From an uncultured Oscillospiraceae bacterium (lineage in GTDB: Bacteria > Bacillota > Clostridia > Oscillospirales > Ruminococcaceae): a stretch of 56,982 nt of DNA. A program made the translations under genes and the position numbers. Under the pieces are notes generated by a model. That model saw nothing but the letters and a program-made list of their open reading frames with translations. It ran no database searches and was not told the DNA's origin. The DNA lies in assembly GCA_934466475.1 (NCBI GenBank), contig CAKSLI010000012.1:1-56982 (forward strand), written 5' to 3'. This document shows positions 17,766 to 25,385 of the stretch, piece by piece (within the stretch, counting starts at the first letter, position 1; each line of letters starts with the position of its first letter).

Positions 17766-19742
17766 ATGCCAAAGATAAACCTGCTCGACAAGAGCGTGTA
17801 CGAGCTTATCGCCGCCGGTGAGGTAATAGAGCGCCCATCCTCGGTGATAAAGGAGCTTGCAGAGAATTCCATAGACGCCGGGGCGGCCTCGATAACCGTG
17901 GAAATAAAGCGCGGCGGAATATCCTACCTGCGGGTGTCGGACGATGGCTGTGGTATCTCATACGAGGATATCCCTACGGCGTTCATGCGCCATGCAACAA
18001 GCAAGGTCTACACTCAGGACGACCTCGACAGCATAAATACGCTTGGATTCCGCGGGGAGGCTCTCGCGTCCGTGTGCGCGGTCAGCCGTGTGGAGCTGCT
18101 CACAAAGCAGCGCGAGGATAAGTTAGGCAGCATTTACCGTATTGAAGCAGGCGAGCCCATGGAATACGACCGCGCCGGCTGTGCTGACGGAACCACTATT
18201 ATAATCCGGGACCTGTTCTATAATACTCCGGCGCGCCTGAAGTTCCTGAAAAAGGACGTCACCGAGGGAAACTACTGCGCCGCAGTCATCGAAAAGCTCG
18301 CGCTGAGCCACCCACAGATATCGTTCAGGTTTATCCGGGACGGCAGGCAGACCATGCTTTCCAGCGGCGACGGCGAATATTACAGCGCGGTCTACGCAGT
18401 GTTCGGAAAGCAGTTCGCGGCGGGACTTATCCCGGTTGAAAACGTTTATCAGAACACGGCGGTAACAGGCTTCGTTTCCTCGCCGCTTTTCACCAGGGCT
18501 AACCGATCCATGCAGAATTTCTTCGTAAATGGCAGGAGCGTCAAGAGCCCGCTGTGCTGTGCGGCTCTTGAAGAGGCGTTCCGGAACACCATTATGGTTG
18601 GAAAATTCCCGTCCTGCGTGCTGTGCGTGAATACGGACCCCGCGCAGGTGGACGCGAATATACATCCGACCAAGACGGAGGTACGCTTCACCAACGAAAA
18701 GCAGGTGTTTGACGCTGTGTATTTCGCAGTGAAAAACGCGCTTATGGGCTATGACGAGAGCCGCGAGATAAAGCTCACTCCCGCTCAGCCGCAGAACGCC
18801 CCTGAGCCGGAGCGCGCCCGCGCGATCGAGCCGCAGAGGACTGCCTCCGCAGAGGTGATAGAGGGGCCGCCGAAAACGCTCCCGATCCCTTCCGGCAGGG
18901 ATACGGTGATTTACCCGCAGACGACCCCGGAGCCGCCGAAATTCACTCTGCGGCAGGAGAACCCATTCCGCATGAAAACGGAAGCACCAGCGGCGGAGCA
19001 GACGTTTATCCCGGAGCTCCAGCCGGCGAAAAAGCCAGAGCCTAAGGAAACTCCCCTTGCAGAGCTCCCGGGATTCGCGTTTTTGTCCGAAAAATCCTTT
19101 GAGAAAAAGCCGAAGCAGGAACCAGAGCCGCAGTCGCAGCCCGAGCAGAACACCGCAGTCCTCGCCGGGGACAAGCCGAAAGAGCAGATACGCATAGTCG
19201 GCGAGCTGTTCAAGACGTATATCGTCTGCGAGAGCGCGGACAGCATGATTCTTATTGACAAGCACGCGGCGCATGAGCGCGTGAATTTCGAGAAGCTGAA
19301 ATCCCGGTTCGACAGCTCCGCGCAGTACATAGACCCGGTGGAGCTGTATCTTACTCCGGAGGAGTACAACGGTCTTTCCGAGTACGCCCCGAAGCTTGCG
19401 GAGATAGGCATACTCATGGAGTTTGCGGACGGAAAGGCGAAAGTCACCGGGCTTCCGCAGATGCTTGACCAGAGCTCTGCCGCCGAGGTCGTCGGCGAGA
19501 TAGCCAGGCTGATAGTCAACGGAAACACGAATGCCGAGGGTCAGCTTTTTGACGACATGCTCCATACAGTGGCGTGCAAGGCTTCTATCCGCGGAAACGA
19601 GGACAACAATATCCTGGAGCTCCAGGTTCTGGCGCAGGAGGTCTTCAACAACCCGGCGATACGCTTCTGCCCGCATGGCAGACCGGTCATGACCCAGATA
19701 TCCAAGAAACAGATAGAGCGGTATTTCGGCAGAGTTACCTGA
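17766..19742 (+). CDS. mutL: DNA mismatch repair protein MutL
   Basis: A 658-residue MutL. The N-terminal GHKL ATPase has ELAENSIDAG, DDGCGI, HATSK and GFRGEAL. A Pro/Glu/Lys-rich linker covers about residues 335-475. The C-terminal dimerisation/endonuclease domain has the metal-binding motif in the form DKHAAHERVNFEKL, expected of Gram-positive MutL with nicking activity where MutH is absent. miaA begins 24 bases downstream after GGGAGG. Confidence 0.96.
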   Translation: MPKINLLDKSVYELIAAGEVIERPSSVIKELAENSIDAGAASITVEIKRGGISYLRVSDDGCGISYEDIPTAFMRHATSKVYTQDDLDSINTLGFRGEALASVCAVSRVELLTKQREDKLGSIYRIEAGEPMEYDRAGCADGTTIIIRDLFYNTPARLKFLKKDVTEGNYCAAVIEKLALSHPQISFRFIRDGRQTMLSSGDGEYYSAVYAVFGKQFAAGLIPVENVYQNTAVTGFVSSPLFTRANRSMQNFFVNGRSVKSPLCCAALEEAFRNTIMVGKFPSCVLCVNTDPAQVDANIHPTKTEVRFTNEKQVFDAVYFAVKNALMGYDESREIKLTPAQPQNAPEPERARAIEPQRTASAEVIEGPPKTLPIPSGRDTVIYPQTTPEPPKFTLRQENPFRMKTEAPAAEQTFIPELQPAKKPEPKETPLAELPGFAFLSEKSFEKKPKQEPEPQSQPEQNTAVLAGDKPKEQIRIVGELFKTYIVCESADSMILIDKHAAHERVNFEKLKSRFDSSAQYIDPVELYLTPEEYNGLSEYAPKLAEIGILMEFADGKAKVTGLPQMLDQSSAAEVVGEIARLIVNGNTNAEGQLFDDMLHTVACKASIRGNEDNNILELQVLAQEVFNNPAIRFCPHGRPVMTQISKKQIERYFGRVT

Positions 19743-19765
19743 CGACCGCCTGGCAGGGAGGCAGT

Positions 19766-20695
19766 ATGAACAAGATAATAGTTGTCAGCGGACCTACCGC
19801 CTCCGGAAAGACGGCGCTTGCGGTGGAGCTTGCGAAGCAATATGACGGCGAGGTCATATCCGCTGACAGTATGCAGATCTACACTGATATGGACATCGCA
19901 AGCGCGAAAGCAACTCCGGAGGAACAGCAGGGAATACCGCACCACCTTATGGATTTCCTTGACCCCTCGGAGAGCTTTTCGGTCGCCGACTGGGTGAAGC
20001 TGGCTGGCGAATGCGCCGATGATATCCTGCGCCGGGGAAAAACTCCGGTGATATGCGGAGGAACGGGGCTTTATATTTCCTCGTTCGTGGATAACCTCCA
20101 GTTCGACGATTCCGAATGCGATTATGAGTTCCGCGGGGAAATGCGCAGGTTCGCGGAGGAAAACGGCGCGGCGGCGCTCCTTGAAAAGCTCCGTGAGGTC
20201 GACCCGGAAACCGCCGCAGAGCTTCACGAAAATAATGTGTCGCGGGTTATCCGCGCACTGGAGGTCTACAAAACCACCGGGCACACCATTGCGGAGGCAA
20301 AGCGCGCTTCCCGGACGAAGCCCTCTCCGTATGAATTTATCCTGTTGACGCTGGATTTTGAGGAGCGCTCTCAGCTGCACGAGCGGATAAACCGCCGGGT
20401 AGATCAGATGATGACGGCAGGGCTGGAGCGGGAGGCGCGCTCCTGCTTTGAACAGCCGGAGCGTCCGACTGCGGCACAGGCGATAGGCTGCAAGGAGCTC
20501 TATCCGTATTTCCGGGGCGAACGTACCCTTGACGACTGCGTTGAGGAGCTGAAGCTCCGCACAAGGCAGTATGCAAAGCGGCAGCTTGTGTGGTTCCGCC
20601 GCGACAAGAGGTTCCACAGGATAATCGTTGCGCCCGGTGACGGATTCCCCGAGGTGCTTGATAAAGCTGTCCGGATCATTGAATCCGAAAAATAG
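19766..20695 (+). CDS. miaA: tRNA dimethylallyltransferase
   Basis: A 309-residue enzyme that transfers a dimethylallyl group from DMAPP to A37 of UNN-reading tRNAs, the step before MiaB. It has the P-loop GPTASGKTALAVELAK and the SADSMQIY substrate motif. ATG 19766 follows GGGAGG by about eight bases; the frame open further upstream lies within mutL. It is the last gene of the miaB-mutSL operon. In many bacteria hfq follows miaA, as here, although a new promoter-like region lies between them. Confidence 0.96.
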   Translation: MNKIIVVSGPTASGKTALAVELAKQYDGEVISADSMQIYTDMDIASAKATPEEQQGIPHHLMDFLDPSESFSVADWVKLAGECADDILRRGKTPVICGGTGLYISSFVDNLQFDDSECDYEFRGEMRRFAEENGAAALLEKLREVDPETAAELHENNVSRVIRALEVYKTTGHTIAEAKRASRTKPSPYEFILLTLDFEERSQLHERINRRVDQMMTAGLEREARSCFEQPERPTAAQAIGCKELYPYFRGERTLDDCVEELKLRTRQYAKRQLVWFRRDKRFHRIIVAPGDGFPEVLDKAVRIIESEK

Positions 20696-20719
20696 CACAG
20701 AAATATACAATATATGGAT

Positions 20720-20746
20720 AAATACCGGGAACTATTTCGGTTTTTT
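20720..20746 (+). terminator. Weak terminator after miaA
   Basis: A short ACCG/CGGT stem flanked by A and T runs is followed by six T residues, about 25 bases after the miaA stop. The stem is short, so some read-through into hfq is likely. Confidence 0.4.
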
Positions 20747-20809
20747 ATGAAAAACAGAAAACTTTTTCGTTATTTTCCTTAAAAAAATTAAAAAAATATA
20801 TAGCTTTTT

Positions 20810-20839
20810 TTGAAAAAGTATGCTATACTAGTCTATATA
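20810..20839 (+). promoter_or_regulatory. Probable hfq promoter
   Basis: TTGAAA (20810-20815) and TATATA (20834-20839) are 18 bases apart inside a very AT-rich stretch. A second -10-like TATACT at 20824 lacks a good -35. The transcript would have a ~110-base leader. Confidence 0.5.
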
Positions 20840-20890
20840 GGAATAGCTATGCGTGTTATGACCACATCTGTGGCATAAAACACAGTTCCT

Positions 20891-20922
20891 GACGCCCAAC
20901 GGCAGGGGAATGCCTGCGGGCG
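20891..20922 (+). promoter_or_regulatory. Hairpin in the hfq 5' leader
   Basis: A CGCCC...GGGCG outer stem with an inner GCAGG/CCTGC stem lies about 40 bases before the hfq start, with no U-tract after it. It is therefore a leader structure rather than a terminator. A role in autocontrol by Hfq is only a guess. Confidence 0.45.
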
Positions 20923-20957
20923 CATGAAATGCAATACAGAGAGAAAAGGTGATTCAC

Positions 20958-21203
20958 ATGGCAAAAGACATAAATCTGCAGGACGTTTTTCTTAATCAGG
21001 CAAGAAAGGACAGGATTCCCGTAACTATTTACATTACCAACGGATTCCAGTTCAAGGGCGTGGTAAAGGGCTTTGATAACTATACGGTTATCCTCGACAC
21101 GGACGGAAAGCAGAACCTTATATATAAGCATGCCATTTCCACGATCACACCGCTGAAGCCGATTTCCATACTCGACGCCTACGAAAAGGCTGAAGAAGAA
21201 TAA
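20958..21203 (+). CDS. hfq: RNA chaperone Hfq
   Basis: An 81-residue Sm-like protein, a homohexameric RNA chaperone for sRNA-mRNA pairing. The Sm1 segment is [19 protein letters not shown] and the Sm2 motif YKHAIST gives the U-binding site. The C-terminal tail is short, as in other Firmicutes. ATG 20958 is preferred to GTG 20949 because the latter lies in the AAAGGTG ribosome-binding site. The stop overlaps the next start (TAATG). Confidence 0.95.
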   Translation: MAKDINLQDVFLNQARKDRIPVTIYITNGFQFKGVVKGFDNYTVILDTDGKQNLIYKHAISTITPLKPISILDAYEKAEEE

Positions 21204-22423
21204 TGGAATCCCGCTGGACGTCTATTATAATTCTCATGCTGTCGCTGTTCGTGGTTGTCTTTTTTGTGGGACAGGCATTCTTTTCCGGCAATGAAAGAAT
21301 GGTCACGGAAACTGCGTTTACATACAGCATGACGGAGGACGTTCCGTTTGAGGGAGTGTTCCTCAGAGATGAAACGGTGGTTTACAGCAGCGGCAGTGGC
21401 GTTATTGACTACGAGCACTCCGACGGCTCAAAGGTCGGAAAGAGTTCGGTCATTGCAAGACGCTATCGCAGTGAGCTCGACATTGAGCGCCGCCGCGAGA
21501 TCGAAAAGATAAACGAGCAGATAAATGTCCTGACTGACGCGCAGAAGCTCGCCGGTACAGACAACAATCAGCTTGAAAATATAGCCAATCAGATAAACGA
21601 GCGTCATTCGCTGATCCTTGAAAAGCTGACCGAGGGCGATTATGCTGCGGCGCAGAGCATGGAGAATGCAATGCTCGGAGTGCTTTCAAAGCGCGAGATC
21701 TCTCGCGGGGACGTTGACAGCTACGAGCCGAAGCTGGCTGCTCTGAGAAGCCGCGCTGCCGAACTGGAGGCGCTGCTTTCCGGAGATGTCGAGAATGTCT
21801 ATGCGGACGGCACGGGGTACTTCGTCAGCAGCGTTGACGGCTATGAAACAAGGCTTTCCCTTGCGGATTCCGACAATATCACGGCTGAGCAGATAGAGGA
21901 TATCCTGAAAAAGCCGAATCTCGGGAAAAGCGTCGGCGCAGTAGGCAAGCTCATTGCAGATTACCGCTGGAGAGTGGCCGCCGTGATAAACAGCGAACAG
22001 CTTTTCGGCTGCTATGAGGGCGGTCAGGTAACGCTCCGCGTTAAAAACGACCCCACTCCCATTGAAGCCGAGATCATCTCGATAACCGACGCCGGGCGCG
22101 GAGACGGCACAGCTGTCTATGTGTTCGAGTGCGCAACGCTCACTTCTACCGTGGCTTCCGGCAGGACGGCTCAGTTCAAATACATCGTCAACAGCTATGG
22201 CGGTCTGAGAGTGTCAAGGAGCGCGATACGCTACAACAATGACGGCGAGCGCGGAGTATTTGTCGTTCAGAGCGGAAAGCTCGTGTTCAGGAAGATAGAC
22301 GTTGAGTACTGGGGCGACGATTACATCATCTGCCAGTCGTCCGCAGATGACGGATATCTGAAGCTGTACGATAAAATAGTAACAGAAGGCAAGGATTTGT
22401 ATGAAGGAAAAGTTGTTGAGTAA
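21203..22423 (+). CDS. HlyD-family membrane-anchored adaptor-like protein
   Basis: A 406-residue protein with one N-terminal transmembrane helix (about residues 8-28). A beta-rich biotinyl-lipoyl-like part, a central coiled coil (about 90-195) and a C-terminal beta region resemble the HlyD/MFP adaptor fold. No export ATPase or permease is beside it. Proteins of this kind are commonly found next to sepF in Clostridia, which suggests an envelope or division role rather than classic efflux, but this is inference. It starts within the hfq stop codon (TAATG) and overlaps yggS by 23 bases. Confidence 0.75.
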   Translation: MESRWTSIIILMLSLFVVVFFVGQAFFSGNERMVTETAFTYSMTEDVPFEGVFLRDETVVYSSGSGVIDYEHSDGSKVGKSSVIARRYRSELDIERRREIEKINEQINVLTDAQKLAGTDNNQLENIANQINERHSLILEKLTEGDYAAAQSMENAMLGVLSKREISRGDVDSYEPKLAALRSRAAELEALLSGDVENVYADGTGYFVSSVDGYETRLSLADSDNITAEQIEDILKKPNLGKSVGAVGKLIADYRWRVAAVINSEQLFGCYEGGQVTLRVKNDPTPIEAEIISITDAGRGDGTAVYVFECATLTSTVASGRTAQFKYIVNSYGGLRVSRSAIRYNNDGERGVFVVQSGKLVFRKIDVEYWGDDYIICQSSADDGYLKLYDKIVTEGKDLYEGKVVE

Positions 22424-23117
22424 TACACAGACCAGCTTTGACGACATCAGAGAGAGCTATGCCGCTATCTGTGAAAACATAGAAAAAGCTAAGTCTGCCG
22501 CCGGGCGCACTGATGATGTGCGTCTCATGGCGGTTACAAAGACCGTAGACCCGGAGCGCATAAACTACGCGATAGGTCTGGGCATCGACCTGCTCGGCGA
22601 AAACCGCGTCCAGGAATTCATGGACAAGCGGGAGCAGTATTCCCCGGCGGAGGTACACTTCATCGGCGGATTGCAGACGAACAAGGTCAAGTACATCATC
22701 GACAAGGTATCAATGATCCACTCTGTTGACAGTCTGCGCCTTGCTGAGGAGATCAGCAGGAGAGCGGAGCAGCACGGTCTGGTCATGGACATTCTCGTTG
22801 AAATAAACATCGGCGGGGAGGATACAAAAGGGGGCGTCACGCCTGAAAGCGCCGGGGAATTCTGCGCGCAGGTGAGAGAGCTTCCGCATATCAGGCTGAG
22901 AGGTCTGATGACTATACCGCCGCCAGGCTGCGGGGAGGGCACCTTTGAATCAATGCAGAGGCTGTTCAGCGATCTCCGCGCGGACAGATCCGTGAACACG
23001 GGCGCATTCGACACCCTGTCCATGGGAATGTCAGGGGACTATGAAACGGCGGTAAGGCACGGGTCCACAATTGTCCGGATAGGCTCAGGTCTGTTCGGAT
23101 ACAGAAAATATTTATAA
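22401..23117 (+). CDS. YggS/YlmE-family PLP homeostasis protein
   Basis: A 238-residue fold-type III PLP-binding protein (PLPBP/YggS/YlmE) involved in B6 and amino-acid homeostasis. The PLP lysine lies in LMAVTKTVDPE, and the GENRVQEF, HFIGGLQTNK, LRGLMTIPP and MGMSGDYETA motifs are all present. As in B. subtilis, it sits directly upstream of sepF. Translation is likely coupled to the upstream HlyD-like gene by the 23-base overlap. Confidence 0.94.
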   Translation: MKEKLLSNTQTSFDDIRESYAAICENIEKAKSAAGRTDDVRLMAVTKTVDPERINYAIGLGIDLLGENRVQEFMDKREQYSPAEVHFIGGLQTNKVKYIIDKVSMIHSVDSLRLAEEISRRAEQHGLVMDILVEINIGGEDTKGGVTPESAGEFCAQVRELPHIRLRGLMTIPPPGCGEGTFESMQRLFSDLRADRSVNTGAFDTLSMGMSGDYETAVRHGSTIVRIGSGLFGYRKYL

Positions 23118-23134
23118 TTGGGAGGAAATAACAC

Positions 23135-23590
23135 ATGAGCTTAAAGTCATGGTTCGCAGGACTGCATCAGGACAACGAATACGAGGATGATCAGGACTAC
23201 GAAAACGAGGGAAGCTACGACACTTCATCTTCTGCTGTTACAGAGGAGGAAGCTGCGGCTCCGTCCAGATTCTCTTCACAGAGAAGCGAGAAGGTAATCA
23301 ATATGCACAGCAACAGCCTGCGCGGTTCGTCCGTTAAGGTAGTTCAGCCGCTCAAGTATGATGACATTATGAAGGAGCCGGTGCGCTTCCTGAGAGACAA
23401 CATGAGCGTTATCCTCAATCTTGAGAAGGTTGCAAGCGTTGACTCCAGAAAGAGGATCGTAGACTTCATGGCTGGCGTTGTTGCAGCTATCGACGGCAGG
23501 ATCGTAAGAGTTGCTGAATGCACATACATCGTTGTTCCAAGCACTGTTGACCTCAGCGGCGACATGATGGAGAACGAGGAGCAGTTCTGA
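23135..23590 (+). CDS. sepF: Cell division protein SepF
   Basis: A 151-residue SepF that tethers FtsZ filaments to the membrane and supports septum assembly. A short N-terminal amphipathic segment (MSLKSWFAGL), an acidic linker (about 12-60) and the conserved globular domain (about 65-145, including RIVDFMAGVVAAIDG) are visible. GGAGG precedes the start, and ylmH begins four bases after the stop. Confidence 0.94.
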   Translation: MSLKSWFAGLHQDNEYEDDQDYENEGSYDTSSSAVTEEEAAAPSRFSSQRSEKVINMHSNSLRGSSVKVVQPLKYDDIMKEPVRFLRDNMSVILNLEKVASVDSRKRIVDFMAGVVAAIDGRIVRVAECTYIVVPSTVDLSGDMMENEEQF

Positions 23591-23594
23591 GAAA

Positions 23595-24347
23595 ATGACA
23601 GGACCGCTCAATGAAGAGGAACGCTACCTCTCAGCGCACATAGCCGATATGCAAAGACTGGCTCACCGTTCCGGCGTGCCGAGGTTCTCCATGTTCCTGA
23701 ACGAGCGCGAGGCGGATGTCGCAAGATATGCAGTCAAGGGAGAACTTTGCTTCTACGGAGGCTATGAGGGCGCGATGAGGATGGTCTGCGGAGTCCTTGA
23801 CCAGACCTACGCAGAGGAGCTTTCGCCGGAGGACGTCTTTCCGGTGAGGGCGGTCACGTTCACCTTCAGGAAAAGCGATATTCTCACCCACAGAGATATT
23901 CTGGGCGCTCTCATGGCGCTGGAGATCAAAAGGGAGCTGCTGGGTGATATTCTGACAGCAGAGGGCTGCGCGGTGGTTTTCGTTCACGAGACCGCCGAGC
24001 AGCTTATCCTGCGTGTTGACAAGATAGGCAGAGTCGGAGTGACCGCGGAAAGCGGGATCACGGTGCCCCTGCCGGAACAGAAGATGCAGCGGATTGATGC
24101 CACTGTGTCCTCGCTGCGGCTTGACTGTATTGTCAGCGCCGCTGTAAATACATCGAGAGAACGCTCCGCAGAGCTGATAAGATCAGGTCTTGTGAGCGCC
24201 GACCATGTCCCCTGCACAAGCGTCAGCGCTGAGGTCAGGGAGAAAATGATAATATCTGTCCGGGGAAGCGGCAGGTACCGCGTTTCCGGGATAAACGGAG
24301 AGACCCGCAAGGGGAGGCTCCGCATTACTATCGAAAAATACATCTGA
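23595..24347 (+). CDS. ylmH: YlmH-family S4 RNA-binding protein
   Basis: A 250-residue protein with a C-terminal S4 RNA-binding domain (about 175-245, beginning LRLDCIVSAAV). YlmH homologues act in the division cluster and bind ribosomal complexes in rescue of stalled 50S subunits. The gene is four bases after sepF and followed by divIVA, the canonical order. Confidence 0.9.
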   Translation: MTGPLNEEERYLSAHIADMQRLAHRSGVPRFSMFLNEREADVARYAVKGELCFYGGYEGAMRMVCGVLDQTYAEELSPEDVFPVRAVTFTFRKSDILTHRDILGALMALEIKRELLGDILTAEGCAVVFVHETAEQLILRVDKIGRVGVTAESGITVPLPEQKMQRIDATVSSLRLDCIVSAAVNTSRERSAELIRSGLVSADHVPCTSVSAEVREKMIISVRGSGRYRVSGINGETRKGRLRITIEKYI

Positions 24348-24421
24348 CCGTAAGGTTCGGTGTGACTATATTAGCTCAGCTTCGCCGCATGACCGGCGAC
24401 CCAGGAAGGAAGTATCACTAA

Positions 24422-25306
24422 ATGAATGCCAAGGATATTTTGTCAAGACGCTTCGAAAAAGCGACATTCAATGGCTATAAGACCGATGATGTAGACGAGT
24501 TCCTGCGTGAGATATCCAGCGAATATTCTCAGCTCCAGAAGGACAAGAACGAGCTTGAGAGAAAGCTGGAGGTCCTCGCCGACAAGATACGCGAGTACCG
24601 CGACGATGAGGACGCGCTGAAAGACGCCCTGCTCCTCGCCCAGAAGCAGGGAAACCAGATCGTCAGCGAATCAAAGGCTGCCGCTGAGAAGCTCCGCCAG
24701 GAAACTCAGGAGGCTGTTGATAAGCAGCTCAAGGAAGCCCAGGAGAAGGCAGACAAGCTTACCTCCAGCGCCGACGAGTATTCCAAGCGTATGATCCGCG
24801 AGACCAACGAACGCGCCGATAAGATGATAAAGGACGCACGCGCAAAGGCAAATGAAGTGGATCAGATGATGAAAAAGCAGACAGAGATCCAGCAGAATAT
24901 ACTCCAGAAGACCCGCAGGGAGGCTGACGAGTACAGAAAGCGCCTGCTGACCGCATACAAGTCCCATATGGATCTTATCGCAAAGCTGCCTGAGATGTGC
25001 GAGAATGAGTATGTGCGCATGACTGCTGATGAGGTTGAGAAGCGCGAGGCTGAAAAGTCCAAGGAGCCTGCAAAGACCGCAGCTCCCGCGCCTGCACCGG
25101 TCGAGGAAAAGCCCGCTGAAATCCAGGCTGAGCCTGCAAAGGAGCCCATTGCCGCAGGTGCCGCACCCGCTGAGGAGCCTTTCAAGGCCATGCCGCAGGA
25201 CGGCGAAAAGCCCGCGAATGACGCTCCGTTCTTCAGCGCCGCCCAGGAAAGAAAGCCCCGCCACACTGACTTACAGTTCGGCAAGGGCAACACAATGGAC
25301 AATTGA
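24422..25306 (+). CDS. divIVA: DivIVA-family division/polarity protein
   Basis: A 294-residue protein. The N-terminal DivIVA membrane-binding domain (MNAKDILSRRFEKATFNGY with the VDEFL motif) is followed by a long coiled coil to about residue 200 and a Pro/Ala/Glu-rich tail of about 90 residues. The tail is longer than in B. subtilis DivIVA (164 aa) and low in complexity. It recognises negatively curved membrane at septa and poles. The sepF-ylmH context supports a division role. Confidence 0.92.
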   Translation: MNAKDILSRRFEKATFNGYKTDDVDEFLREISSEYSQLQKDKNELERKLEVLADKIREYRDDEDALKDALLLAQKQGNQIVSESKAAAEKLRQETQEAVDKQLKEAQEKADKLTSSADEYSKRMIRETNERADKMIKDARAKANEVDQMMKKQTEIQQNILQKTRREADEYRKRLLTAYKSHMDLIAKLPEMCENEYVRMTADEVEKREAEKSKEPAKTAAPAPAPVEEKPAEIQAEPAKEPIAAGAAPAEEPFKAMPQDGEKPANDAPFFSAAQERKPRHTDLQFGKGNTMDN

Positions 25307-25385
25307 TTATTTTTCCGGGCGACCGGGAAAGAATATAAATAACCTCCGCGTGCGGAGAAACATATAAAACAAGGAGACACAGCTG

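Noticed and set aside
15424..17772. Very long minus-strand frame opposite mutS and similar long frames opposite ileS, pnp, glnN, purA and mutL
   Set aside because: These are antisense shadows of GC-rich third positions in well-identified genes and have no domains.
25307..25385. Search for a T-box before ileS
   Set aside because: The gap is only 79 bases with two short GC hairpins, too small for a T-box, and no T-box sequence is seen.
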